A stretch of DNA of 64,000 nucleotides, taken from NCBI RefSeq assembly GCF_000340215.1, contig NW_006921541.1, positions 3,259,527 to 3,323,526 of the forward strand. The letters are read 5' to 3'. The DNA is from Pseudocercospora fijiensis CIRAD86. Taxonomy: Eukaryota > Ascomycota > Dothideomycetes > Mycosphaerellales > Mycosphaerellaceae. Made by a program: the position numbers and the translations under genes. The notes beneath the pieces are model-generated. The model did not search any database. It saw nothing but the letters and a program-made list of their open reading frames with translations, and had not been told where the DNA came from. Each line of letters starts with the position of its first letter. Position 1 is the first letter of the stretch. This document shows positions 11,495 to 22,383 of the stretch, piece by piece.

Positions 11495-14400
11495 ATGGCG
11501 CCACGCAAACGCGTACGAGATATTCACGATGTCGACGGCGAGTCTGACGTCGAAATCGAGAGTGCGAGTTCCAGCTTCCGCATGAACAGCAACCATACCA
11601 AGCGAACACGAATTGCAATCGCCCAGGCCAGCCGCGGTTCTGTAGTGTCAGACGAAGAAGACTTTCTCAATAGCGATACGAACGACATCAATATCGATGA
11701 TGAGTCTGACGTCGAGACTGCGAACAATCCGGACATCGACTACAGCCTAAGGCAAGACTCCAGCGACGATGACTGCGAAGACGACGGCTTCGATGAGCTC
11801 AAGGCGACGCAAATTGTGCATAGGCAGTTCAAGGAGCATCGTGAGAACATAGCCGCCGATCATGGTGTGGTCGAGGAAATCTACTGCACCAACTTCATGT
11901 GTCACGCCAAGCTGCGCATCACACTAGGTCCTCTGATCAACTTCATCATCGGGCACAACGGAAGCGGCAAGAGCGCCGTACTCACAGCACTGCAGATATG
12001 TCTGGGCACAAAGGCATCGGAGACCTCGCGCGGCAGAGGCCTTAAGGCGTTGATCAAGGAAGGCACCGACAAAGCTACCGTTGGCGTCACGATCAAGAAC
12101 GAAGGCGAAAGTGCCTACAAGCCTGAGCTGTACGGTCGCAGCATTACCGTAGAGCGACATTTCACCCACAACTCCAGTGGCTTCAAGCTGAAAAGCGCTG
12201 CTGGAACCACCATCTCCACCAAGAAATCCGATCTCGACGACATGCTGGACTATTTCAGTCTCCAAATGGATAACCCGATCAACGTTTTGACGCAGGACAA
12301 GGCCCGCGCTTTCTTGTCGAACAGCACGCCGACCGAGAAATACAAGTTCTTCATGAAAGGCACTCAGCTAGAAATTCTCAACGGCGATTATAAGCTCATA
12401 GAGGAAAACTTGGACAATACGAGTGCGAAGATGCGACAGAAAGAAGAAGACATTCAAGTGCTCAAGCGACAGTATGAGGAGGCTGACCGTAGGAAGAAGC
12501 GTTCCGACAATACTCGCAAGATGTACGCCAGAATCAAGGAGACTCAACGTGAATGGGCGTGGTCTCAAATCGAAGTCGAAGAGCAAGAATTGCAGCGGCG
12601 GGAGCAAGACGTCGCCAAAGGCAGAGACGACCTCACTGAGGCCGAGCAAGCTGCAGAGGAAGCTACGGCTGCCCTCGAAGCGCAAGAATCCGCAGTCGAC
12701 GGACAGAAACGAGCCATTGAAGAGCACCAACGGTCACTGCGGCCGTTGCAAGAGGCGTACAACGCTGCCAAGGAGAAATGGGACAATAACCGCAAAGCTT
12801 TGGTAGACAACAAGGCAGAAGAACGCAGAATCCAAGACGACTTCAAAAGAGCGAAACGAAACATTGCACAAGTCAGTCAAGAGATTGAGACCGAGCGACA
12901 GCGCTTGGCGGGCGAGCATGGAGAGGCACATGCGCAGCGTCTTATTGACTTGGACCGGCTCAAAAAGTTGGCTGTTGACGCGAAGCAAGCACACCAAGAC
13001 CACGAAGAAGGTCTTCCCGCGCTCGAAGCAGCCGTGGTGGCTGCCAAGCAACGGTGGACCGAAGCCAAAGATCCCGTTGAAGGCGCTCGCACCGAGCACG
13101 AGCGTGTCAAAAAAGACTTGGACACTCTCCAGCGCGATCAGGGTCAGAAATGGGGAGCCTACCCACGGAATTCAGACAAGCTGTGCCATGCCATTGAGAG
13201 GGAGACTCGCTGGCGCAAGAAACCCATCGGACCAATCGGCATGCACATTGCCATCACAAAACCACTGTGGAGCCCAATCGTGGAGAGAATATGCGGCAAA
13301 ACGCTGAACGCATTTGTTGTGACTTGCAAATATGATCGCGACATCCTCGATCAGCTTGCCAATCGAGTTGGTGCCTCAGAAATGACCGTCTTCATCACCA
13401 CCGATGTTCATATCAATGTCGACGAACCAGATCCTGCTGTCGACACCGTGATGCGAATCTTGAATATCGAATCCGAGGCAATTCGCAACACTCTCGTCAT
13501 CAACCACGCAATTGAGCAGACCGTTCTGTTCGAGGACTTGGACAAGGGCAGAGACTTCATGTTCGGCGAGGGTCATCGCCCGCCAAACGTGCGCGCTACC
13601 ATCACATTACACCCTCATAACAAATCCGCTGGTCAGCGTTGGGACTATGATCCTTATGGCGGAGTGAAAGTTGGTCCCGTTGCTCCGTGGCAAGGTCGAG
13701 GGCGGATGATTGTTGACAAGCAAGAAGAGATCAGGCTCGCCTCAGAGCGTGTGCAGGAAGCTGCACGTAAGCGCGGTCAGACGGAGCAGCATGCTCAGCA
13801 TATGCAAAATGAGCACACCAAGGCTGGACAAGCAGTCGTAGCACACAAACGCGAATCCAGACGGCTGAAGGAAGCATATCAGAGGGCTGACGACAATGTC
13901 GATGCTAAGCAAGCCGAGATCGATGCCAATCAACCGAGAGACGGCAGGCTCCAAGAGCTGCAGCGCCAAGAGGAGGAGCACAATCAGGAGAAGAAGGCTG
14001 CAGAAGATTCGATGCAAGATGCGGCTGCACAAAATGCCGAGTTGAATGCTAATGCGCGAGTCTTGAAGGATGAGCTTGAAGCAGCTGACGATGAAAAGTT
14101 CAAGGTGAAGGACTTGATCGACAAAGCCGAGAAGAAACTGTCAGATCTCGATGACGCTCGGAAAGCAGCACTGGTGAGAAAGAACGAAACCTACGACATT
14201 ATTGATCTGCGCAAGCACGAACTAGCTGAACTGGAAGAGGCCGTGGAGCAGAAGAAGAAGCAGATCGAGGAGTGGATACCAGAGGCGGAGAAAGTCGCCC
14301 CTGAGCGAGTTCCGGTCAACAGCACTCCTGATGCCCTCGAGAAGCTGTTCAATACATTGCAGGCCGACTACGAAAAGGAACAAGCCACACAAGGAGGGAC

Positions 14401-15107
14401 GCGACAACAGATTGCAGAGCTGTGGAAGAAGGCCGCAGAGGACTTCAGGCGCGCCAAGAAAGACCACAGAACCATGCGGAACGTGATCCAGGTAAGTCAT
14501 GCCCACCGTTCCCTCAAACCCTTTTATTGACAAGACCGTAGCTACTGACCAAAACCTTGGCTGAGCGTCACCGCCGCTGGGGTCTTTTCCGCGGCCACAT
14601 TTCCATGCGTACCCGCATCAACTTCAACTACCTCCTCACCGAGCGAAACTTCCGTGGTCGTCTCAACTTCAAACACAGCGAGAAAACGTTGGATCTCACC
14701 GTCGAGCCTGACATGACCAAACAATCCGATACAGGACGTCAGACAAAGACCCTCAGCGGTGGCGAAAAATCTTTCTCCACCATCTGCTTGCTCCTGAGTA
14801 TTTGGGAAGCCATGGGCTCGCCGATCCGTTGTCTCGACGAATTCGATGTCTTCATGGATAGCGTCAACCGTTTGCAATCCATGAAATTGATGATTCAGAC
14901 CGCTCGGCGGTCGGTTGGAAGGCAATTTATTCTGATTACTCCGCAGGCGATGGGGAATGTTGAGTTTCATGATGATGTTACGATTCACAAGTAAGTTGTC
15001 TAACCATATCTTCCTTGAGCGATCAATACTGATAGTTTCGCAGGATGAAGGATCCGGAACGAAATCGAGAGCCTGGTCAGCAGGCTCTTGACTTTGGTGG
15101 TGCTTGA
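11495..15107 (+). CDS. SMC6: Structural maintenance of chromosomes protein 6 (SMC5/6 complex ATPase)
   Basis: Three exons (11,495-14,491; 14,542-14,990; 15,044-15,107) separated by 50- and 53-nt GTAAGT introns give 1,169 aa, normal for SMC6. I chose the ATG at 11,495 (CCGCAATGG context; MAPRKRVRD start) over an in-frame ATG at 11,378. An acidic N-terminal tail leads to the ATPase head with Walker A GHNGSGKSAVLTAL (about 153). A first coiled coil (about 320-560) is followed by a hinge (about 570-740, from GPIGMHIAITKPLWSPIVE), a second coiled coil to about 995, the signature LSGGEKSFS (about 1070) and Walker B in IRCLDEFDVFMD (about 1095). With SMC5 and Nse proteins it topologically entraps DNA in the nucleus for replication-fork repair and recombination. 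All catalytic motifs look intact. Confidence 0.95.
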
Positions 15108-15298
15108 GTTGATGATCATATTTGCCTCGCGCTGGTCAAGCCTTTCTTGAACCCTCCTACGTGTATAGTTCGAACGTCATGAATTTGTACAATTCTCTCA
15201 TCCCTCGCGAGACCTTGATCCTCTCGTATCAATCATCACAATTCGTGCGCTCTTCCTAATCATAGCATTCACATCATTCCTCCCATTCGACTCTCCAC

Positions 15299-15640
15299 TC
15301 ACGACGCGAAGATTTCAGACATGCATGCGAGATTGGCTGTCCTGTCCTGAATAACCTTGGGAGAGACCTTCTCAACTTCAGTTTCGAATGTCATTGATGA
15401 TTTCGACCAATCCACTGCATGATCTCTTCCTCGCTCGTGCGTCTCTCTTCGTCTCCGTACTTCTTTCTCCTTGACCACGATGTCCATGACAATGAGCTCG
15501 TCGGAGGCTGCTCCTGACTGAAACAAAATGGGCCGAATTTCTTGCCTCAAGTCGCTTGGGCTTGCGTATGGGACGCTGGAAGCTTTTGCGGTGGACGTCG
15601 CGGGATCCTCAGCATTAGGAGCTGAGATTGGTATGGGTAG
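15299..15640 (-). CDS. Possible unknown protein or terminal exon
   Basis: A minus-strand frame runs from about 15,640 down to the stop at 15,299. It contains a protein-like stretch (DELIVMDIVVKEKEVRRRRE, then SKSSMTFETEVEKVSP) of mixed, charged composition. Only an internal ATG at 15,550 is available, and an upstream in-frame TGA near 15,645 means an intron would be needed for a longer protein. No domain recognised. It lies between the ends of two convergent genes, so it could also be chance. Confidence 0.25.
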   Translation of the reverse strand, partial: LPIPISAPNAEDPATSTAKASSVPYASPSDLRQEIRPILFQSGAASDELIVMDIVVKEKEVRRRRETHERGRDHAVDWSKSSMTFETEVEKVSPKVIQDRTANLACMSEIFAS

Positions 15641-15980
15641 GTAGACTCATGGCCTGAAGTCGCGTCGCGTCGTGAACTGTTAGATCGCTGCCTCGAGGCG
15701 GAGAAATCTTATGGGGCACTGGGTAGGTGCGCACGAAAGACGACCAAGATGCGTGCATGGCTGGTGAAGTCGTATTCAACAATCCGCGCTCGCTCTTGCC
15801 TTCGGTAGCTCCCGTAGGTAACACTCATATAGCTGAAAATATTGCCAGCAGCCAATCAAGTCAGACTGCTCAAAATTGGACGCGTCCCCCTGAGAGTTGC
15901 TTGACCACATTTCGGAGTGGGGTTCGTTTGGATTTGGTCCTTCTTAGATGAACTTCGGTTCTAGAGGACTGGGTGGCTTT

Positions 15981-16124
15981 GATGGTTATGAGAGCTGGGA
16001 GTGCGGCTTCTCTTTTGTCGTTTTGTGGGAGTGTTGCGCGTCGATGGTCGTGGATGGTTATGAGAGCTGGGAGTGCGGCTTCTCTTTTGTCGTTTTGTGG
16101 GAGTGTGGCGCGTCGATGGTCGTG
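15981..16124. repeat. 72-bp direct tandem duplication
   Basis: Two head-to-tail copies (15,981-16,052 and 16,053-16,124), each beginning GATGGTTATGAGAGC, with one visible mismatch (GTTGCG versus GTGGCG). Since 72 is a multiple of three, all frames stay open through it, which is why several short shadow frames occur here. Confidence 0.9.
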
Positions 16125-16233
16125 GAAAGTGGCCAGCGCCGTCGACGTGCGCGCACGCACATAAGAGTACTCTATCCATCCATCAGTGAAAAGATTTTTG
16201 TGATGCTTGACTCGAGGCATTTTACGTGCCGTG

Positions 16234-18578
16234 TCAGGTAGGTCTGATGCACAAAAGTCCACTTTGAGGGCTCGAGGTCGTAGTGGAAACGACCTTGGTG
16301 CACTTGATCGGATCCATCAGCATGACGACGTTGCTCTGCCGTGTTTCTTCGACATAACCACGTTTGCGTCCAGTCACCCTGAGCTGCATTCGGCGACCCG
16401 CTGCAACCGACGCCGCCGGCTCAAAAACTACCACATCTGCTTGTTGCACGTCCAGCGCTTCTCCGTATGGCTTGCCATCGATGAACCACTGCGCCTGAAG
16501 CTTGACTCCTGGATCCCAACGCCCTACACTCGAGGCAGGAAGCGTGTGATCTTTCTGGATCTCAATCGTAGGTGGAGCTTGTCGAGCTAAAGCAGCCTGA
16601 TGTCCTCCTTTCTTAATGACTTCGCTCCAGAGATTTCCTCGCGGAGATTTCGCGGCCACCTCGTCCAGCAGCTTGCCCTTCTCCCCGGCATGATCTTGGA
16701 ACCAGTCGCCAAGGACTCGAATATATTCCGAAGTCGAAAAATTCCGGTACTGATCTTCATGTTTTCCGTTGACTAGAATTGTGATGTTGGCCCAGTCTGG
16801 TCCGCCCTCGGCTTCGGTCTTTCGCTGGAATTCATAGACTGCTCGTTCAAGGTAGTATTGATCGTGCGTGCCGGCAGTGAGGAAAATCCGGTTGCGAAGA
16901 ACTTCGCCAAGGCTGTTCCACTTCGAACACACACAGCCTGGGATTAGCCTTGGGGTTCAGAAGAACGCGTAAGGTTGAGGATTACTTACGTTGCTTATTA
17001 TGTGGTGGGTTAAGTCCATAGGTCTCCAGAGCTCGGTGGCTTCAGGGTAGATCTCGCCGGTGAGCTTATCATATGGTTCCAAAGGGTAACCATTCAAGCC
17101 TTGCACGCCGAAAACCGCGGCGAAAATGTCTAGCTGTTGAAGAGAGCGAGTCTTGGTCCCGAGAGCAAGCTCGTAGTGGTTGATGCTCTCGAAATCGAAG
17201 AGACGAACTTCGGTTCCATTGGGGGAAAATTCACGGGCAATTCCATTTGCCGTTCCATTTTCCGAGTGGAAAGCGTCAGTATCATGGTAAACGTCGATGC
17301 TCTGGAACCGAGTGAAGTCGACGGGATCAGGGGACGACAGGAAAGTTGCGCCGAAGAGGTCAGGTCGAAAGACCAGATTGGCCAAGCTCTCCCAGCCGCC
17401 TGTTGAGAACCCGATCAAAACGCGCGCGTGCGGCTTGGCTATGGTGTTGAAGGACGCATCGATGTGTGGAATCAGCTCATCGTTTATTGCATCTCCCCAT
17501 GGACCCAAATTCGCCGAGTTGACTGCGTACGAGTCATCGTAGAAAGGGTTCTCATGGCGAAACTCGACGATGATGATTTCTGGCGTGGCGGTATCAGGTT
17601 TTCCATTCGGGCCTGGTGAGGTTCCATTGTTCCATCGAGCAGAAAAAGGTTGGGATCTGGGATAGCCTGCGAATCCAAACCGGCCTTCGAAATGGTCGTG
17701 GCTGTACACCACCGGATAGCGCTTCTTCGTGTCGTGCTTGTCATATTTGTGCGGGAGCAGGACATTGGCGCCGACGTACATGTCTCGTTGCCTGGAAAGT
17801 CTCGTCAGTATGAATGAATTACTAGTCTGTTTCGATTTTGGGTACCAAAACTCGCTCAATAGCTTGCTGCGAATCTTCACATATTTTAACAGGTCCAGGT
17901 CTTCATAATTACCCTGAGCGCATGACGCACCAACATCCTGAGGGTTCTTCGTTTCGTTGGCCTTTGGACCGATTGTCTCGTTGAACGTCAGATTGATCTG
18001 TTGCGGTTTGCCTGTAATCTCAATATGCTGCGCAGAAGTAGCAAGACTTCCATTGGCATCAGGCATTCGTGCACCGTCATCACACGGAAAGTGAACGCTG
18101 ATCATCGAGCCATCACTACGCGTCACATTCTCGTACTTGATCAAGAAAGCCTGGGTCTGATATTTCCCCTTTGGGACGTCATCAAGATCCCTGATCGGCC
18201 ATCCGAAGATTCCAAAATCCGTGTTATCCGCTTTCCCGCCAGAGAAGGTCACGCTGCTTTCCGGGCCGAATTGGAAGACGTTGACGCCAAAGAAATCATT
18301 GGGTGTTGAGAATGGCACGGTATCCTGATAGGGATTTAGTGGTGGGACTACTGTAGGGAAATTCAAGTGCGATCAAGTGTGCTTACGTAGAGAGGAGCAA
18401 ATTTCTCTGGCGAGAAGATCAAGATAATGCGGCCGTCGACGCTGTTTCCCAGCACTCCATCCTCGACGGATAGCTTGACCTTTAGCTTATGGTCTTTTTC
18501 GGTCTCGGCGGCGGCGGCGACACTTTGCAGGCCGTTCGCTGCAGCCAGAAGGCCGAGGAAGAAGAGGAGTGTAAACAT
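16234..18578 (-). CDS. Secreted alpha/beta hydrolase of the putative-esterase family
   Basis: Four exons on the minus strand (18,578-18,387; 18,324-17,846; 17,791-16,990; 16,920-16,234) keep phase and give 719 aa. The intron 17,792-17,845 has a weak GTACCC donor but a good ACTGAC branch site; being 54 nt without stops, it could also be read through. Intron 16,921-16,989 needs the acceptor just before TGG. The protein starts with a signal peptide (MFTLLFFLGLLAAANG). The enzyme core has the nucleophile elbow IGFSTGGWES (Ser about 353), a preceding HDHFEGR loop, and late EVIKKGGHQ, the likely catalytic His. Several N-glycosylation sites fit secretion. The fold resembles enterochelin/feruloyl-type putative esterases. 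The substrate is unknown. Confidence 0.85.
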
Positions 18579-18833
18579 TCGTGATGCGCGCCGTAATCAT
18601 CGCTGCGGGCCAGACATGCTCATAAAGAGTACAGCTTCCTGGATTTCCGCCGTAAGCAGGGTGTAACTAAGGAAGGGACAGCTCTCTCGTGATGAGCAAA
18701 CCGCGACTTTGTGTGCTTTGCCTAGAATACCTCAAATGCCCTCTCACTTGCCTAAGAGAAAGGCGAAGACCGGCTTGGAAGAGGGTTGGAGGTCACGAGA
18801 GTTCTTCCCTTATCCTTGAATGTAACCTGGAGC
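18579..18833. other. 5' flank of the esterase gene
   Basis: About 255 bp of normal-composition sequence between the esterase start codon and the MITE target duplication. The MITE sits roughly where the distal promoter would be. Confidence 0.5.
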
Positions 18834-19150
18834 GGTTATGCATATAAGGAGGACAGATCGGATCCACTCTCCCCCTACCAGTATGTTAGTTATCCTAAGT
18901 AAAGCTGAATTTCTCTAAGTCCTTCGAGCTGGATTTTTGAGACAACGCGACATATAGACATAGCGATTTTAGTAAAGAAATAGAGGCAATAGAATGCCCT
19001 CTTTCGGACTAGAATATCCACTCTATAATAAAGGGCGTAGGTAGATAAAGAAATAGCCTTAGAATTCAAGATGTCCCTACTAGAGTTTGTTAGGGATCAA
19101 ATATACGTAGGTATAACTAGATAAGTTCTGTCCTCCTTATATACAAAACC
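18834..19150. mobile_element. 317-bp MITE derived from the MULE
   Basis: The left end GGTTATGCATATAAGGAGG and the inverted right end (GGTTTTGTATATAAGGAGG on the minus strand) match the MULE termini at 571 and 3,927. Flanking 8-bp duplications are CCTGGAGC (18,826-18,833) and CCTAGAGC (19,151-19,158); again the only difference is TG to TA. There is no coding capacity, so it would have needed transposase from a full MULE. It is RIP-decayed. Confidence 0.85.
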
Positions 19151-19670
19151 CCTAGAGCTAGTTAAATAGATAAATAGCAATGTTTTAATATCTAAATCCG
19201 GATCTTCTCGCTTTAGAAACTTTGTATTGCGGTAGTATTATCGAAACAATTAGTTATATATTAAAATTTGCTAATTTTGCTAGTTCGAGCTAGAATTCGC
19301 TATCCCGTAGTAGCTAGAAGTTTCTAGGCTATTTACGATAGAAACTACTATAAAATCTATAGTAGTAATTTAATAATTATATAAATTATATATTAAATTT
19401 TTTCTAGTTAAAAACTATTAGAAGCTAGTCGCGACTATATACTATATACTAACTATATCGATTTAAACACACTATGAAAGTCTTAGTAAGTTTAATAGAC
19501 TTCTTACTATTCTAGTATTTAGTTGCTAGTATAGATCTAAAATTAATAGCTTATAATTTTTTAGTATTAGAATATATTTTTTAATATATTAATATTAAAG
19601 ACCGCTATAATATTTGCTAAGTATTTGCTATTTTAAAAGAGGACGTGTCTAGTAATAAGGTCTTAGTATT
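19151..19670. other. AT-rich, RIP-decayed repeat debris
   Basis: The sequence is dominated by TA, TAG and TTA words with almost no CA or TG, unlike the genes on either side. I could not read a protein or find paired termini. It is probably a remnant of another repeat, or sequence hit by RIP leaking from the adjacent MITE. Confidence 0.6.
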
Positions 19671-20190
19671 CTACCAGCGGGTATCTGATTCTACCTTGCC
19701 TTCGTACCCTCCTCCGAGCCGTTGCAAGCCAGACACCGACCCATCAAGCAATGGCCCAACATCCCGGCGCTTGGAGTTGAGCCTATGCAAGTGCGGCATT
19801 ATATGAGGAAATGAGAGCGCCGAACGTATGCTGGCGCGAGGAAGATCCGAACACATGCGTAGGAATGTGTGCTATAAAGATGATGAGACATTGGACAGAA
19901 GCATCGAGAAAGACAGCCATTCTCTTGTCTCACAAAGTGCTTGCTACTTTGTTCAGTTGCTACCGCGGTTTTCTCTCTTCACATAAAGGCATGGCCTATG
20001 AGAGTTCTGCTGGGAAACGTACCATTACACCCGCCTTCGCGTCCGCTAACAAGCAGAATTGAGTAACGACAGACAAATCAGATCTTCATACCGCAGCGTG
20101 CTCGCGAACTCGCAAAATCCTGGGACTTTGATAACTCGAGCCTCAAACGATCAAACCCGTCACCGATCATCGAGCTATCACGAACTCAGC
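19671..20190 (+). other. 5' flank of the 2EXR-type gene
   Basis: Normal composition resumes abruptly at about 19,671. The reading frame of the next gene is open upstream to 20,059, but the first good ATG is at 20,191, so this is taken as promoter and leader. Confidence 0.5.
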
Positions 20191-21498
20191 ATGGGCGACA
20201 CGGCGGAGACCGAGCAGGGCCTCCAGGCTCGGAAGCAGCTTAGGAAAGAGCTCGAGCCTCACATTGACGTCCTGTACACGACAAGGGGCGAGCCATCCTT
20301 CACTTTGAGCGAGTTGATCGTATGCGCCATCGTGTTCCAAGATGAAAAGTACGCAACGGCAGATAATATCGCCGGGTGGATCACGAAAGCATGCTCATTC
20401 TATGCGCACCAAGCGATTGACAAATATATGGCCGCATTAGTGAGGCAAAGGGAAGACCCATATGAAGGCGTGTATGTGCCGAGCCTTTCTTTCCCCATAT
20501 CTGGTTTCCGGGACGCCATGAAGGAGTACGATCTGCCGCTCGAGGTACTAGAGACAGATAGCTCCACCGATTCCACCAACCCCGGCAATGCCAACTACAG
20601 CACTAGGCCGCGGCGGCGGATAAAGAGACCAGCGCTTGTCAGACAGCAAATTGAGATGCCACGGTATACCATAAGTGCCGGGCCAGCGCGTGTGTATTTG
20701 CGGCATTGGTTGAATCCTCCACGCGCAGGCCATCATTTCAGATTCTTCGAACTTCCCCCAGAACTTCGCAACCGAATCTACAAGATGCTTTTCGTGTATG
20801 ACGAAGAAGCACACTTAGCTACGAAACGCAAACTGGTACTGCCTGCTCCGATTCCCCGACATCGGGTAACTCTACCCAATCTTGAGCGCAACGAGAATCT
20901 TGATAAGTGTCGCGAGAACACTGCACGGATGCTTGCGCTGATCGCCACCTGCAAGCAGGCTCGCCATGAAGGTCGCGGGATCTTTTATAGTCTCAATACC
21001 TTCTACTACGAAGGCCTCGCTGCTCTGGGGAGCTCTCTGCTCAAATCCTCGGGCGTCAGCCTCGACATGCTCCGGCGCCTCAGTCTCTCTGTAGACTTCC
21101 TCCCACGCACTAGGGGCTGGAGTAGATCCGATTCCTCGCGCATATCGTGGGTTCGCCAGAGCATTGCAGGTGTTCAGCTTCTTGGCCAGCTTCGACTGGA
21201 CAAGCTGGTCCTTTTCCAAGCCTCGTGTCCGGCCTACAGTACTTGCCGATCGCGGTCCCATCATCTCGATATGGTGAAGGCGACGCGAGCGGATGATGAT
21301 ACCAACACCTTGTTCACGGTCTGCTTAAACGCAATCGTTGCAGCTGCGAAAAGGGCGAAGCATGTGAAAGTGTACCCTTATGGAGGTTGCAACGCCCTGG
21401 AACAATACATACATACCCGCTTGAAGGAAGCGGTCTCTGTCAAGATGCTGTGCTGCTCATTTCCGAAGTATCGCGAGGATGACATGCTATTCTTGTAG
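20191..21498 (+). CDS. 2EXR/F-box-like domain protein of unknown function
   Basis: A single-exon gene of 435 aa. I used the ATG at 20,191 (start MGDTAETEQ); the frame is open 44 codons further upstream but without an ATG. A Ser/Asp-rich and basic region (about 125-150, ending RPRRRIKRP) precedes FFELPPELRNRIYKMLF at about 183-200. This is the LP-x-E-L-R-N-x-I-Y signature of the F-box-like 2EXR family, expanded in Dothideomycetes. The later part has ALIATCKQARHEGRGIFYSLNTFYY, the usual downstream motif. The N-terminal 120 residues are less typical. F-box-like proteins may recruit substrates to ubiquitin ligases, but this is unproven for 2EXR proteins. Confidence 0.8.
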   Translation: MGDTAETEQGLQARKQLRKELEPHIDVLYTTRGEPSFTLSELIVCAIVFQDEKYATADNIAGWITKACSFYAHQAIDKYMAALVRQREDPYEGVYVPSLSFPISGFRDAMKEYDLPLEVLETDSSTDSTNPGNANYSTRPRRRIKRPALVRQQIEMPRYTISAGPARVYLRHWLNPPRAGHHFRFFELPPELRNRIYKMLFVYDEEAHLATKRKLVLPAPIPRHRVTLPNLERNENLDKCRENTARMLALIATCKQARHEGRGIFYSLNTFYYEGLAALGSSLLKSSGVSLDMLRRLSLSVDFLPRTRGWSRSDSSRISWVRQSIAGVQLLGQLRLDKLVLFQASCPAYSTCRSRSHHLDMVKATRADDDTNTLFTVCLNAIVAAAKRAKHVKVYPYGGCNALEQYIHTRLKEAVSVKMLCCSFPKYREDDMLFL

Positions 21499-21815
21499 CA
21501 ATCTGCGACCAGCTCGAGTACCAGCCTCCTACGCCGCTTTCTGGAGTTCAGATCTACATTCTCTACTCACACACAATACAACCTTTCATTCTGCTTGATC
21601 GCTGAGAACCTTCTCGCTGGCCTTTCCTTCCCAACCCTCGCGCCAAGATCCGCATCCCGGTCCCGGTGTTTCCTCCAACACTCTTGCATCCTCCACTTTT
21701 TTATCGCCTCTTCCATCCTTTCACAATGCACTAGAGACTGTGCAAGCTGCTTGATTCAGGTATGGTTCTCATTTCTGCTTGATATACAGCGCGGACTGAC
21801 CAAGCAATAGACACT

Positions 21816-22383
21816 ATGAGCCAAGCCACCTTCTCGGGTCTGCCTTTCGAGTGCAGACTGCGCATCTACGAATACGTCCTGGATCTGCAAGCTACATCGC
21901 ACCTCCATGCACTGTCTATAACTAGGAAAGGACAAAAGGGCCATTATTGCTGTGCACGACCTCATCCGTCCTGGCGTCGGCGAGGAGATTGCAATGAGCC
22001 GACCGCTCGACTATTTACTGGGTGCTTGGCGATGAATTCGTTTCCGAAGTTGGGAGGCCGCTAGAAAGCGTAGAGATATTTCTGGAAGCCCTGTCCTGGA
22101 AAAGTACGCGTACAACGAAATCGAGCTTTGGAAGGAAAACTTGCTTGTAGTGTTCGAAAACGACAATCATGTTTGGCAAAGTTCAGCCTCTTCTCTCGCT
22201 GCTCCGGTCCGTCGTGAATCTCCACTTGGAGCAACGTTGGCTCTCCACGTGAGTACTACTCTTTGCGACTTCTTCAGAAGCCTGCTGAATGCCGCGGTTG
22301 ATGTCTTGGCGAAGCTGCTCATTCTAGACCTGGAAGAAGAGCGGGTAGTGGTAGGTGACAATTGGCCCTCGCCCTCCCACTGA
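21816..22383 (+). pseudogene. Decayed 2EXR-type gene
   Basis: An ATG at 21,816 opens MSQATFSGLPFECRLRIYEYVLDL, the same L-P-x-E-x-R-x-x-I-Y motif as the neighbour at 20,191. After about 25 residues the protein quality fades and the frame stops at 22,064. Protein-like stretches then continue in other frames (YAYNEIELWKENLLVVFEND, and LLILDLEEERVVV at about 22,310-22,350). This looks like a relative of the upstream gene broken by frameshifts rather than RIP, as CA and TG are still normal. An unusual intron arrangement cannot be excluded. Confidence 0.45.

Larger units (their letters stand above)
15108..16233. other. Intergenic region between convergent SMC6 and esterase genes
   Basis: Apart from the doubtful minus-strand frame at 15,299-15,640 and a 72-bp tandem duplication at 15,981-16,124, I see only 3' flanking sequence here. 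Confidence 0.55.
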
